Origin: Aedes albopictus
Lineage: Eukaryota; Arthropoda; Insecta; Diptera; Culicidae
Direction of reading: 5' to 3'
DNA length: 64,000 nt
Assembly: GCF_035046485.1 (NCBI RefSeq)
Contig: NC_085138.1
Coordinates: 65,960,580-66,024,579, forward strand
Below the pieces are notes generated by a model that made no database searches, was not told where the DNA came from, and worked only from the letters and a program-made list of their open reading frames with translations. The translations under genes were made by a program, and so were the position numbers. Below are positions 22,451 through 34,789 of the stretch, piece by piece (the stretch's first letter is position 1; each line of letters opens with the position of its first letter).

Positions 22451-24215
22451 AAAAATATTCTGCATAATATTTCACCGCTTTATGCTGTTGACCACCAAAA
22501 CTAAAGAAAAATGTAGTAAAAACTCCATAATAACGCTGAAAAAATCCGGCTTCAAAAGGTTAAAGGAATTTCTGTACAAATACTGAATTAGTGAAGGAAT
22601 CCTGAGTGGGTGACCTAAAGATACCCTTAGACATTTTTTTCTGGTAGAACCCATTGAAGAGTTTCTAGAGAAATTCATGGAAGACTCATTAAAGGAACCC
22701 TTGAGGACATTTTCGAAGAGATTCTTAGCGAAATTTCGGATGGTCTCCCTAGAAGAATTTGTTACTGGTAGCTTGGAAAAATTGTTTTAAGGATCCCTGG
22801 AAGATTTTCTAAAGGTATATTTGTAGAAATGTCTGGACTCCTGAACATCTGCTTTTAGGAGGGCATCACTGGAAAACTTCTGAAAAAATCGTGGAAACAA
22901 TCTCCAGAGCATATGGAAGAATAGACATTCTGGAGAAATTGAAAGGAATTCTTGGACACTGCTAGGAGCAATTTAATAAACAATTAGAACAATTAGAACA
23001 ATAGAATATTTTCTAAAGGAGTTCTTAAAGAAATTTCTGGAGGAATTTTTAGAGGAATTTCTGAAGTACAATGATTAATAACAAGGATCAGAGTATTTTT
23101 CTATGGAATCTTTAAAACAAATATTTATGGAAATTTGGTGAAATTTTGAAAAGAGTTTTCGCTAGATTGTGTAAAAAAATAGCTGAAAAGAAATACAGGA
23201 GTTTTCTAATAATAGAAATTTGTGATGAAATTCTCAGAAAAAATCTGACGGAATAAATGGTAGACTTTCTCAAATAACCTCTGCAGGTTTTGTGGAAAAA
23301 TTTCTTGAGAAATTTTTCATGGTTTTTTGAATGAATTGTTGCAGTACTTTCAGAAGAAATCCATTGAAGGTTTTTCAAAGAAATTCATTCAGTATTTTCT
23401 AACGAAATCTATGGAAGAATATTTGAGAAATCTATGGAAACTTTATTTTTACATTCCATCTATTGTTGGTGTAATCTATGGGGGAATATCCAAAGGAAAT
23501 ATTGAATAAAATCATGAAAAAAATAAATGAAAAAAAATTCACAAAGTGATGCACGACGATTTCCGAAAATAATCCCCAAAATTTTGTGTTGGAATCGCCA
23601 GTGGCATTTTTGACGAAAACTCTTAAAAAAATCAAATGAAATTTATCTAGATTTTTTTTTATTTCTAAGGAATTCTTTAAAAAAGTTTTCGAAACTGTGG
23701 AGAAACTTCTGGCTAGCTGTCTTGAATTTTCAAACAAACCATCTTATACATTTCAGAAAGAATCTCTGGAATAATCCCTGGAAAGTTTCTTTGCTATGCA
23801 CGAATTTTTGAAAAATAAATCTCCTTTTAAAAATCCCTTTAATAATTCTTCATATATCATTAATCTATGAATTTTTAATGCAATTTCCATGACTTTTATG
23901 AATTTTTCGAGGGATTTCTCCAGGAATAGCCTGATGAATTCCTCCAAGGATTCCCCTGTAAATTTCTCCAAGGAATCTTCCCAGGAATACATGGATTTTT
24001 TTATATCTGCCATGTAATCATTCGGAATTTTTATCCAGACCTTCCTTTGTGAGATATTCAAGGGATTCTCCAGGGATTTCACCGAAACTTCTTTCCAAAA
24101 ATGCTTTCGTAGAAACCCCTCAGGGTTTTTTTTGTGAATTTCTTTCGGGGATTCTTTTGAGCGTTTCTTAAGGGGTTTCGTTAAAAACTCTTCTAAGGCG
24201 TACTTCAGCAAGGCT
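22451..24215. repeat. long degenerate GGAATTTCTGGAAGA-type repeat
   Basis: Some 1.7 kb of diverged, irregularly spaced phrases such as GAAATTTCTGGAGGAATT, running in one sense from about 22560 to 23500 and as the complement from about 23700 to 24200. All open frames in it look like this repeat translated. Confidence 0.65.
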
Positions 24216-24752
24216 TGGGTATTGACGGGAGATTCCTGGCCAGCATTGGTTTGGTATGTTGTTTTTTTGGTTGACTGGAAAAACGATCTATTTGTTTTTT
24301 TTTTCTGTATCATTCCGAGTATTGGTGCTGGAATCAAGACATTTCGGCCCTGGACGTACATAGAAGACGTCCCAAGACGTGAAGGACCCATGGAGTGAAA
24401 TTAACCTTCTTAGCAACGTCACTTCCACCGATTCTGTTATACTTTCTATATCACAGCAGTTGGTACGAGTTGTCTCGTTTCTATAGTTTAAACGCGTTCC
24501 ATAATTACGCTGCACAGTAGGTTAGGCCGTTATAATGCTAGTAATACATCGCCGATGTGCTGCAAGCATTAATCATAACTAGAAAAACGATAAAAGTTCT
24601 TAATTTTATCGTTTTTCAGGATTCTTTCAATGAATGGCTGCTTAAATGTAGACCAGACTAGACTAGACTAGAATAGAGTAGGCAAAACCTTTTCAGAGAC
24701 GTTTCAGAGGGTTTCAGGAGGCCCCCTAAAACGCCCCTGTAACTCTTTGGAA
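24216..24752. other. spacer with a short perfect hairpin
   Basis: No gene was seen. At 24583-24617 a 13-bp stem, AAAAACGATAAAA with TTTTATCGTTTTT, flanks a short loop. A CTAGACTAGACTAG run lies near 24655. Confidence 0.5.
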
Positions 24753-25690
24753 CTCCTGTGTGTAACTAATGTCAGTTTAGTCACAGCTACCGTTGGCTGA
24801 GGAGAGGGTCACAGAAGGTGACCCTTCCCGGCGGTAACGAGACTCTGTATTAGGACCTCACATCTCAAGAGTTGGCACGCTTATCCTTTCTATTTCGCGA
24901 ATTCAGGGAAACACTTGGATTGCCTTTTTCACACTCCTGTATATTCGGTATTTGTGCACTTTCTCTCTTTCCCTAGCTCTCTACCTTCACTCTACTTCCA
25001 CCCACTTTTTTAATCTAATCTGACCTCTTTCCTGCTTCGGGGCCCCTTTCTCATGCTGCCATCATCCATGCTCTCCTTCCTCGTCCTTTTTCTTCCCGTT
25101 CGATGCGACCTTTATAGCCCAATCGAATCGAGGTCTGCGACCACTGGAGAACAGCTCTTAGGGTGGTCCTTGGCCTGGTGTAGCGAATGGCCGGATCATC
25201 ATCTGCCCAAGCCTTCGCCGGATGTAGCCACGGCGGTTGCGTTGGTGACCCATTTTGGGGTTAGGGTTCACCACGGTATAACTACGATTTATAGTAAAAC
25301 CTCGGGGTTCTGTGTCCTTGGAATCCTACACATACACACTTGATCCTCACTTTGGCTCAAAGAACAGCGAGCACTTCCAACTATGCTGTTGGGGATTACA
25401 TGGGCAAATGGCCGATTCTTTCCTCAATTGAGGATCTGCAAGATCCTAATGGCCTCCTCTCGCTACCACCATCTACGGCCATCTTTCAGGTAAGGCAGAG
25501 TCATCTGGTGGCTAATGTTGACGGGTGATGGTAGCTGCTATATATGGCTGCGTCCTTTTCGGGTGACCAGCAAACACAAAGAGTGGAGACAAACAACACA
25601 AACACTTTCCTGAATTTTCAATAAACAAACAGACGAAACTACACTAGACCGCGACAAAATCTCACCAACCTTCTGAGGGGGTACAACGGT
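24753..25690. other. unclassified inserted block, possibly a long terminal repeat
   Basis: This moderately GC-rich, single-copy-looking block interrupts the CCTGAAAC-type degenerate repeat, which stops at about 24752 and resumes at about 25695. It begins TGTAACTAATGTCAG and has an AATAAA near 25619, features that suit an LTR. However, I could not find a matching TG...CA pair with a target duplication. The 96-residue frame at 25053-25343 has no recognisable domain. Confidence 0.35.
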
Positions 25691-26218
25691 TCGTAGTACC
25701 CGTGGAACCCTCTTAGTCACCCTAAAGCACCCGTGAGACATCCTGGAGCAACCTGAAGCCGCCTGAGACCTCCTGGAACTTCTTCTAAAGCCCCCGAAAC
25801 TCTCCGATATCCAAGCCCTTCGATATCCCTTGGTCGCCCCTAAAATCCCCTGAAATGCCTTTTTGACATCCAGGTGTGCTTCTGAAACCTTTTGGGACCT
25901 CCTGAAACTATCCTAAGATCCCCTTAAACGTCACATAGATCCCTTGGAGCTCCCTTGATACCCCCTGAGATACCCTGGAATGCCTGTAAGCCCTCTGGAA
26001 CGCCTTTTAGACCGCTTGAACCCACCACAGAATCCATAGAATCACCTGAGCCCGTTGGAACTCCCCGAAACGCCCCTGAAACCCTCTCGAACTCCTCTGG
26101 AACCGCCTTAGACCTCTTCAGACACATCTTAGACTGCATGGAGCCCTTGAAAACCCTTTAAACGCCCTAAGAGCCCTCCTTTGAGCCCTGCTGGTACCCT
26201 CTGAAACCCTTTGAGAAT
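25691..26218. repeat. degenerate CCTGAAAC/CCTTGGAAC-type repeat
   Basis: Diverged phrases such as CCCTGAGATACCCTGGAA and CTCTGGAACGCC recur irregularly, as at 5098-5760. It is the target of the palindromic element that follows. Confidence 0.7.
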
Positions 26219-26312
26219 TACACTGTTGAAAATGCTTTGACATCCATGTGCACAACAGAACATGTGCTCGATGAACAAATTGAGGTTTGAAATTATGAAA
26301 AGAAATCCACGT

Positions 26313-26384
26313 ACTCCGGTGAGACTCGAACTCACGACTCCCAATTCGCTAGACGGGCGCTTCTATTCCTTCAAGCTACGGAGT
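26313..26384 (-). tRNA. tRNA-like sequence in the left palindrome arm
   Basis: The exact mirror of 26604-26675. Acceptor pairing is 6 bp (ACTCCG with CGGAGT), the T-arm is GTGAG-TTCGAGT-CTCAC, and the A-box reads TAGCTTGAAGG. The anticodon stem needs a bulge, and a loop reading CTAGCGA would place AGC as anticodon. It is likely a SINE-type promoter remnant, not a working tRNA. Confidence 0.5.
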
Positions 26385-26603
26385 CACTCGACTATCTCCG
26401 TCGCCAGCAGGCCTAGAACTGAACTCGATTCCACAATCGCACATGGTTATCTTCTTTTCACAATCCAAACCCCCTTCGGATGGGATTAGATGAACATCTA
26501 ACACATTGTCTGTTGTGTACATGTATGTCAAAAGAAGATAACCATGTGCGATTGTGGAATCGAGTTCAGTTCTAGGCCTGCTGGCGACGGAGATAGTCGA
26601 GTG

Positions 26604-26675
26604 ACTCCGTAGCTTGAAGGAATAGAAGCGCCCGTCTAGCGAATTGGGAGTCGTGAGTTCGAGTCTCACCGGAGT
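26604..26675 (+). tRNA. tRNA-like sequence in the right palindrome arm
   Basis: The plus-strand partner of 26313-26384, with identical sequence. The two copies face away from the spacer, toward the element's ends, so Pol III transcription from either would run out of the palindrome. Confidence 0.5.
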
Positions 26676-26769
26676 ACGTGGATTTCTTTTCATAATTTCA
26701 AACCTCAATTTGTTCATCGAGCACATGTTCTGTTGTGCACATGGATGTCAAAGCATTTTCAACAGTGTA

Positions 26770-28505
26770 ATTTCCCACATGGCTTGGTCAGCCAAAGCAA
26801 AATCAAGAAATTGACCTCTGAGAATATTCTTGAAATAACAACAGAGATGTTCTCTGGTACCCTCCTGAACGCACCACGACGATATGCATAAATGTACTTA
26901 GGAGTTATATAGGAGTTGCCTCCTGCCCGAGAATCAAAACCAGATATTGTTATTAATCATGATGTTGATTAATACCCTCGTGTTTATTGCTTCGACTAGT
27001 ATCGGTCCTGACTTGGTATGTAGGACACAAATTCAACTGTAAAATCTAATAATCAGTGACAAACAAGGTTTCAGTTCAAAAATCAGCGCATGACATATTT
27101 CAAATGTTAGTAATTACCAGAGGGCATCTTTCCCTGACAGTCTGACCGCGATTGCATTCGCTACATGATAAACTGGGCCTGATGTCTGTAATTATAAACA
27201 AAATCGGGCCAGCAAAATCCAGACTTGCACTAACCACCAGATCGCATCGGCGCGACCTCAACTGAACCAGTCCCCGGACAACATTTCATGACCCAAAGTG
27301 TTTGGATTCATTCCGGGCGAAATCAAATGACAACTTATTACTTTTATCGGCTCTTTATTCCTGCGTGTTGCCCTTGCGTTAGTACGAACATGGCTTTGGC
27401 TATCCCTTGGTCCCAACCAACCAACGACCGCGCCCAGCTATGATGACTATGATGATGGGCTCTGTTCACGCACGTTCTCACACACCGCACCGATTGGACT
27501 AGGTACCTGTATGTGCAACACTCAGTGCAATTTATTGCGCCATTTGGTGGGACTTGGGAGTCGGCAGACGGCGGAGCGGTGGTCCACGATCGGTGGCATG
27601 TTTTCGAACCGCAACGGGTTCACTGTAGAATGCGCGACAGTTTAGCGCCTCACGCAAACCACCGCCCGATAGCATCATAATTGCCGAGTTGACTATTGGT
27701 TCTCCACGGCCGGCGACATGACATCACCACACAATCCAGCTACCAGCAGTCAGTGTGGAGAATTGCCGCCATACTGTCGTCGTCAGCGTAGTCGTCGTGC
27801 GGTCAATTCGATACCTGCCACTTGTCTTTATGCCGAGGTATCGGCGACAATCAGGTGCGACTAGATGATAATTATGGTGCACTTTCTAATTTGATGCTTT
27901 GTGGCCATGTTGGAACTTCAGGCTTCACTGGCCGCGGTGCCAATTAATTACTTGATGGTAGGAGATTGTGCACAATGGAGAAAGAGGCGCTTAGGGTTAG
28001 TGGTTTTTGCAATGTGGGTCACAGTTTGGAGTGAATGTAATGAAGATATCTTGTGATAATTTTACTTGGGTTGTAATCTGCCATTGTGGGAAAATTCTGA
28101 ATCTCACCAACGGTTCCGTTTACCTCTCCGAGAGACTTTTTCTTGAGAAAGAAACATTCGGTTTGGCAAAGAGCACTCGGTCGATTCTACTTTCCTAGCT
28201 CTTTCGGCAGAGTTACCATTGCTAACAATTTCCTGATGGAAACCGCAAAGCTTTTACAGTAGGTTTGCCACATAGTACCACTCTGATGTGATTGAAACTG
28301 CTTCACAGCACAAGGAATACAATGTGTCAAAATTTCCTGTTTGTGGGCGATGAAATTTCTTGTACCGTACAATCTTTTCTATGTACCTATATGGTGAGGA
28401 TTTTTTTTTTGTTACCGAACAGATTCGGGCCGAAGGGTCTCCAATTTTTATGAAAATTTCACCAGACGTCAGGTGTAAAGGTGAAGGAAGGGAAGGAAGT
28501 AAATA
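26770..28505. other. spacer, GC-richer from about 27150 to 27950
   Basis: No gene or bounded repeat was recognised. The GC-richer, repeat-poor middle could be conserved noncoding DNA, but there is no direct evidence. Short frames at 28007-28198 and 28187-28372 lack motifs. Confidence 0.4.
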
Positions 28506-28602
28506 TTAAGACCGTTCGCAATGCTGTTTTATTTTGTATGGCAAGTTTTAAAATTTTTAAAACTCGCCATACAAATTAAAACAGCATTGCGAACGGCCTA
28601 AG
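28506..28602. repeat. 97-base near-perfect hairpin
   Basis: Two arms of about 47 bases (both containing CCGTTCGCAATGCTGTTTTA on one strand or the other) pair with about five mismatches around a loop of only a few bases. No coding. It looks like a minimal snap-back MITE. Confidence 0.75.
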
Positions 28603-28949
28603 ATTAGACTGGCTGTAATTGCAAATCAGTCCCAGTTGCGTATGGGACAGGTATGCAACTATAATACAAGCAGTGGAGCGCATGGTGCAGAATATTTTAA
28701 AAATAACAGCAGCTGCATTCGTAAACAGTTTTTTAAGAAAATGTGTGCACATTTCACGTCTTTAAACGTTATTCTAGCTACCACAATATTGCATCGGCTG
28801 TCATATCATTAGTTTCTCTCACACTTACATTAACTTGTTTGTTACTGATACGAAATCTCCCAAAACATGACCACGTGGTTTATGGACAGCCCCTTAACAT
28901 TAACGCATTCACTAATGTACTCATTGACTTATTTGTACATATACTATAT
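28603..28949. other. spacer
   Basis: Nothing recognised. The last nine bases, ATACTATAT, form the left target copy of the next element. Confidence 0.5.
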
Positions 28950-29710
28950 TAGCGTGGTTCAAAAAATCGTTTTTGCTCCACAGCGCTTATTCGATTCTTA
29001 GCCAGATTGTATGCCTTCTCCCAAAATTTGAGCTCATTTGGTTGAAAATTGAGACTGCACAAGCCCTTCAAAGTTTGTATGGGAATTACTATGGGAAAAC
29101 GATGTTTTTCATTCAATCGACCGTAGTATTTCCCCAAGTGCTCTAGAGCGTTAGTTGACCCTTGATACTTCTAGGTTACTTTATCAGCTACAACTTTGTC
29201 GAAGACCGCATTCAAATCGCATGCCTCATTAATTAGTTACCGATTTTTATCCAGAATCGAAATCTATACTCATGATGGTTAAACTAATCGGTGGGCATCA
29301 CTGCATTTTGCGGGGAAACATAGTAGCCATGATTTCAGTGTGCTATCTTTAGCGCCATATGCAGAAATGTTGCCTGCTGGGAAACTGGAGAATCATTGCT
29401 AAAGTTTGTCCAGTTTGATACAAATCAATAACTAATTAATGAGGCGTCCGATTTGAATGCGGTCTCCGGCAAAGTTGTAGCTGATAGAGTAATCTAGGAG
29501 TAACAAGGGTCAACCAATCCTCAGGGCACTTGTGGAAATGCTATGGTCGATTGAATGAAAAAGATTGTTTTCCCATAGTAATTCCCATACAAACTTTGAA
29601 GGGCTTGTGCAGTCTCAGTTTGCAATCAAATGAACTCAAATTTTGGGAGAATGCATAGTTACGAATCAAATAAGCGGTGTGGAGCAAACACGATTTTTTG
29701 AACCACGCTA
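28950..29710. mobile_element. foldback element with 9-bp TSD, Mutator-like
   Basis: A 761-bp element with long inverted ends starting TAGCGTGGTTCAAAAAATCG and ending with the complement. Similarity between the arms extends for over 200 bases. It is flanked by an exact 9-bp repeat, ATACTATAT (28941-28949 and 29711-29719). A 9-bp duplication and long terminal repeats suit Mutator-like elements. Each arm contains an ACAACTTTG(T/C)CGAAGAC-like motif. A shorter copy lies at 36621-37169. Confidence 0.8.
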
Positions 29711-29719
29711 ATACTATAT

Positions 29720-30349
29720 CTCTAACACGCTAACCCACTAGCTCAATCATTTTCTCACTAGCTCACTAGTTCACTTATAAGCTCTCTTCATCACTCACTA
29801 ACTCACTCATTTATCCACACATTCATTCAATAACAGACTCATTAATTCTCTGAGCTCACAAACTTACCAACGCACACGCTCACTCATTCGTTAATTTATT
29901 AATGCTCCACTCACTCACTCACTCACTTGGGTTTTATTTCACCAACTCACAAACTAATCAACTGATTTACTTGGGGAGTAACTCTCAAATTAATTAAACC
30001 TACAAACTTACTCATTATCTTGCCTACTCCTAAATTTTCTATCCCACTTATTATCTCCCACCCAATCACTCACTCAGTCACTCTTTAAATCACTCATTAC
30101 AACCTCGTTTACTAACTAACTCACTAACTCCCTCCCTCACTAACTCATTAACTTCGTCATTTATCAACCCACAATTGCACACACTCACTGTTTCGTTATT
30201 TCGCTTGTTAACTCACTCCGAAACTCACTTCATAACTCACTTATTGACTTACTCACTAATTCACTCACTAATATACATTTTCACTCCCACGGAACATATT
30301 TCTCATACTTAATTACCCGCCAGCTTACTAACTCATTTACTCACTAACT
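29720..30349. repeat. degenerate ACTCACTAACTC-type repeat
   Basis: The phrases CTCACTAACTCACTC, ACTCATT and variants recur loosely. The same style appears at 41960-42560 and 43355-43660. The hAT-type element inserted into it at 30349. Confidence 0.75.
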
Positions 30350-32514
30350 CAGCGTTTCTCAAACTGTGGGTCGCGGGTTGATTTTTGGTGGGTCGCGAAG
30401 GCTTGGGCGATATTGTAATAAATGCCTTAATTAACGTATGTCAAATGAAATTATCTTTTTTTTTTCAAAATAAATATACTCGCTTGCAGAAGCGTCAGAG
30501 TTTCTAGGAATTCGGTTTCTCCCTAATTCTATTCAATCTTCTGTATTATAGGTCTTAGTCTGGAGTACATTGAATTTTCTGCGTTCTAAAACTTATTCTA
30601 AAATTACGAGTTTTCAATCAAAAAGTTTAAAATCAGGGTATCATTTCAGAAATTAACTTGTGTGCTGGCAAAAATTCAAGTTTTCTCATGCATTTTGTGT
30701 TTTCAGTTAGATTTACATTCTTGTACCGACTTTTTGAACCCTCTATCCTCTATCCAGAATATCCTTTTCGAGTGAGTGTAGATTTATACGCCAAGTTTAG
30801 CAGTTAAAATATCAAAAAAAATTAAAAATACTAAAAATCAGCAAAAGGAAAAAAAATACCAAACTTCGACAAGAAACCTTACTTTTACCGACCTTCAGTA
30901 AAGCTAAACATCGGTAAAATTCTGCTGAATGTCAATTACCGTCAAACGGGGTTACTTGCAACAGGGGTGTAACTTGCAACACGATGACGTACATTAAATG
31001 TAAACTATTTTCTCATAATAATGAAAGCTAGTATGCTCCACTATTTCTGTTATCGAGATTATGCATACCAAAGATTAATTCAGTGGAAAAATCAGCTTTG
31101 TTACTTTGTTTATTGTTTAGCTACACTGTTAAAACAGTTTGCTCATTTTATGCCGTAAAAACAAGTATGGAAATCGTGCTTTACCTCTCTCCTATGGTAA
31201 GTGCAATAAGTCTGACGACCTTGCGTGCAGTGAGGGTACCTAATAGAAAGCTTAACTAATCAATAAAAGTTTAATAAACTTTTCGACTAAGTAATGTAAA
31301 AAATCTTTATCATATTCGACAACCACTATGGGGTAACTTGCAACACTTAAAATTGATAAAAATGTTTAGTATTTATTTTCATTTCACGATATTTAGAATA
31401 GAAGTAATCGAAATGAGTCATGAACTAACTCCGTAACGCGCTTATTTTCGAATGTCGACTCAATTATTACAGTTTTTGCACGTGACCTTCAAACATTGTT
31501 AAGGATTGCTATATTTTGAAATTTTATTCTTGTTTCATCTTGTTGAAAGCTGAATTTAGTTTATGGGCGTTTCAGAACAATCACCAACATCAATGTTGGG
31601 TCTATATTGAGCAAAGTATTTCAGTGGAATGCCCAAATGAACGGCTTTGATAGTTATTTACAAAGTTAAATGGGTGTTTAAGTCATGTTATTTTAGCTGA
31701 AGTAGCCAAACACCACTGCAAACTGAAAATTATCTATACATGACTTACTCTACTGTTCATGAAATGACATTTTGTAAGTAGTACTAAGTCACGAGATCCA
31801 TATTTATTTTATATTTGAGGGACGTGAGATCTGTTGTGAAACGATATACTCTTGTTTGTAAGACATATCAATTTGTTCGTTAAAACTGATATTTCAGCTG
31901 GTAAATGTACATCTTTTCAATGCATTTTTCATGCATTACATCAAAACTTATGATACGACCAAGTACTAGAATGTTGGTGCAGTTTAATGGTAGCTAACTT
32001 AGCTTTACGTCATATGTTGCAAGTTACCCCACAGATGGGGTAACTTGCAACAAGCATGTATTTCGCACCTCCTGATTGGGTGGAAACGTATTTTGGTAAA
32101 TCAAGTGCTGCATAATATTCTACTCGTAGTAATTAGTGTACACGATGCTTTACAATATATTTTAAAAGTTCATATTTTCAATGATATTGCGTCAAAGTCA
32201 AAAAGTGTTGCAACCCGATCAGAAAGGCATAACAAAAATGTAACAAAATTATATCAACGGTTGATATATATATCAACGTTTGTTATATTTAGATATATTT
32301 GACAGAATTGATCTGAAAACCTGATATAATTATATCAGAATTATAACAAGATCAGTTATAATCAAAATAAATTCATGTTGATCATCTTTATATCAACATT
32401 ATAACAAACTCAGTTATAGTTTTGAAAATGAAGTGTATGTCAAATGAATATGTTACAGGTGGTGTTTGGTGCGCAATTTCGCCGCTCTGTGGTGTACAGC
32501 CATACTCTTCACTC

Positions 32515-32782
32515 CCATACTAATTCTTCGTCTTGACGTAACGTCCCCACTGGGTCAAATCCAGCTTCTCAGCTTAAGTTATTAACTGAGAGCTGCCGCT
32601 GCCAATGACCATTTTGCATGTGTGCATCGTGCAGCAGGCACGAAGATACTCTATGCCCAAGGAAGGCAAGAAAATTTCCTTTATGCAAAGTTCCTGGACC
32701 CACCGGAAATCGAACTCTTCACACCCAGCGTGGTCTTGCTGGATACCCTACCCACGCCCTTACAGCTGTGGCTATATGGGCC
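32515..32782 (-). mobile_element. tRNA-derived SINE
   Basis: On the minus strand the head (32782-32696) is tRNA-like: its ends GGCCCAT and GTGGGTCC can pair, and the B-box is GTTCGATTTCC. The body follows and ends near 32515 with GGGGACGTTACGTCAAGACG then AAGAATTAG. The short frames in this stretch, including the three-frame overlap at 32605-32922, are not genes. Confidence 0.7.
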
Positions 32783-33584
32783 AGCCACTACTCCTCACGG
32801 AGAACCAATGTTTACACTTTTGCATGGCATTCATTGAACGATTAACATTTACACAAATTTCAAAATTACTCGTACGCTCCCATTTGACGACAAACATGCC
32901 TATAGGGGTTATCTGCAGATGAGAGACTCTCTTTAAGTCTCCTCTATTTTGATCACAACGTACTTGTATTTATGAATTTGGATTTTTCTCATGTCAGAAG
33001 GTAGATAAAGCAACCCTTTTTTTGATCTACACATAACAAATTGTAAAAATGTGACATCGTGATAATTTAATGAGAATCAGAACAAAGAGAGCCTATCTTT
33101 TGCAGATTGGACCTTTAGGCATGTTTGTCGTCAATTTTTGTCAAATACCAACATGTTTTGGTATTCCAAGGTGATTTGTAAACCAAACGTGGTTCCCATT
33201 CCGAAATTATTGCAAAATATTCGCGTAAGTGGTTGCACGAGCTGATTTTCGATCTATGTAAGTCTTAGTCACTCGTTGAGCGCCACGGATTTGGTCTATT
33301 AGGGTTACACATATATTAGTGCTAAAAAAATTAAGCGTGCTCCACTGATATTGGCTACCTTTATTCAGGACACGAGTGCTACTAGTAGTACTAGAGTATC
33401 TAGACACATCTCAAACAATTATATGCAGCTACAGAAGCGTTTAATATTAATTCCAATCTATATGATAAGTGAGGCATCAAAAGGGATTTGAAAAGGATGA
33501 TTTTCATCTAAACTGTCAACATTCCTGTAATAAGTTTTAAGTGTCACAATCCTCCACTGATCATGTTTGAATGATTTCGTTTAA
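32783..33584. other. AT-rich spacer inside the nest
   Basis: No gene was seen. The last four bases, TTAA, form the left target of the next element. Confidence 0.4.
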
Positions 33585-33839
33585 CCTTCCGTTAATCGCG
33601 CTGTTGTACTTTGTACAACACATGAGAATTATCGACTATTACTTTGAAATCATCTTTTCTATCAAAGTCAACCCCAAATGTATTCTACAAGAATCTTATT
33701 TGGAATATTATAAGACCTTTTTAGAAAACAGTATAACTCCTTATAATGCGGAAAATTGAAAATCGCAATATGAAGAACGTACTATATTTAAGATAAGATA
33801 GACAGTTGAATGTGAATTAGTGTATTTCAGAATCTAAAT

Positions 33840-34540
33840 GATTTAGAAATATGGTGTCTTCGGCAAAGTTACTTGGGACATCAAGGGCCTTCGCGAGGTG
33901 ATCTGAGAAATACAGATTTCAACCGATAGGCGGCGCTAGTGAGCATGTAATTTTTCTATCCCATGTAACTCAGGATCCTGAGTACTTAGAAAGATGGTGT
34001 CTTCGGCAAAGTTGTTTGGTTGGTTAAACACTAACTGATGGAGAGCCGTTTGGTTTGAAACTCCACATCTAGGTGGCGCTAGTGGGCATTGCAATTTTAT
34101 AACTCATACATCTCATGTGGAATTCCACATCCAGGTGGCGCAAGTAAGAAGAGTGAGTACTCAAATATTATAACTCATATATCTCGAGATCCTGATTACT
34201 TAGAAAGATGATGTCTTCAGCAAAGTTGTTTAGTAGATCGAACACTAACTGGTGGAGAGCCGTATGATTTGAAACTCCACATCTAGGTGGCGCTAGTGGG
34301 TATTCAAATTTTATAACTCATGTGTCTCAGGACCCTGATTACTTAGAAAGATGGTGTCTTCTGAAAAGTTGTTTAGTAGATCAAACACTAACTGATGAAG
34401 ACAAATATGACGTGCAATTTCACATCCAGGTGGCACTAGTGAGCATTCCCATTTTGTACCTCATATATCTCAAGATCCTGATTACTTAGAAAGACGATGT
34501 CTTCGACATTGTTGTTCAGTGGTTAAAGGATGGATGTACT
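33840..34540 (+). repeat. 143-bp satellite, left array
   Basis: The landmark TTAGAAAGATGGTGTCTTCGG recurs at about 33843, 33986, 34200, 34343 and 34486. The spacing is 142-143, with one interval enlarged to 214 by a partial duplication. Each unit also carries a GGTGGCGCTAGTG motif. Confidence 0.88.
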
Positions 34541-34789
34541 TATCCCGTGACATTGATAGAGTATATTGAGTATATTGAGTATATTGAAATACGACGGTCA
34601 GATATTAAATATTTTACTAAGCGCTTTACTTCATGTAAAATTAATCAATCAAGTGCGAATTTAAACAAATTATAATCAACTAGTTGTGTAATTTTCAAAT
34701 TTTGAAAACATTCGGATGTATAAAAATTTACAGCTCGTTGATTTTTTCTAGATGAATAATACCACGTTCATGCTTTTGCAAATTTACAA

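Larger units (their letters stand above)
26221..26767. mobile_element. perfect palindromic MITE with a tRNA-like sequence in each arm
   Basis: The 547-bp element has arms of 238 bp (26221-26458 and 26530-26767) that I read as exact reverse complements, separated by a 71-bp spacer. The ends are CACTGTTGAAAATGC and its complement, and TA lies on each side (26219-26220 and 26768-26769), as in Tc1/mariner-type elements. Each arm holds a 72-base tRNA-like sequence with A- and B-box matches. The identical peptides read from the two strands are a consequence of the palindrome, not genes. Confidence 0.88.

Noticed and set aside
24583..24617. Hairpin with T run as a transcription terminator
   Set aside because: Bacterial-type terminators are not expected in this genome and there is no gene upstream.
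25053..25343. 96-codon frame with a hydrophobic start, signal-peptide-like
   Set aside because: It lies in an unclassified inserted block with no domain, no partner exon and no similarity that I recognise.
24753..25690. Solo LTR candidate starting TGTAAC
   Set aside because: No matching CA end with a target duplication could be found, so it is listed only as an unclassified block.
26262..26726. Two frames giving the same peptide from opposite strands
   Set aside because: A consequence of the perfect palindrome; no protein family match and tRNA-like sequence inside.
32605..32922. Three overlapping plus-strand frames
   Set aside because: They lie in the minus-strand SINE and share no protein motif.
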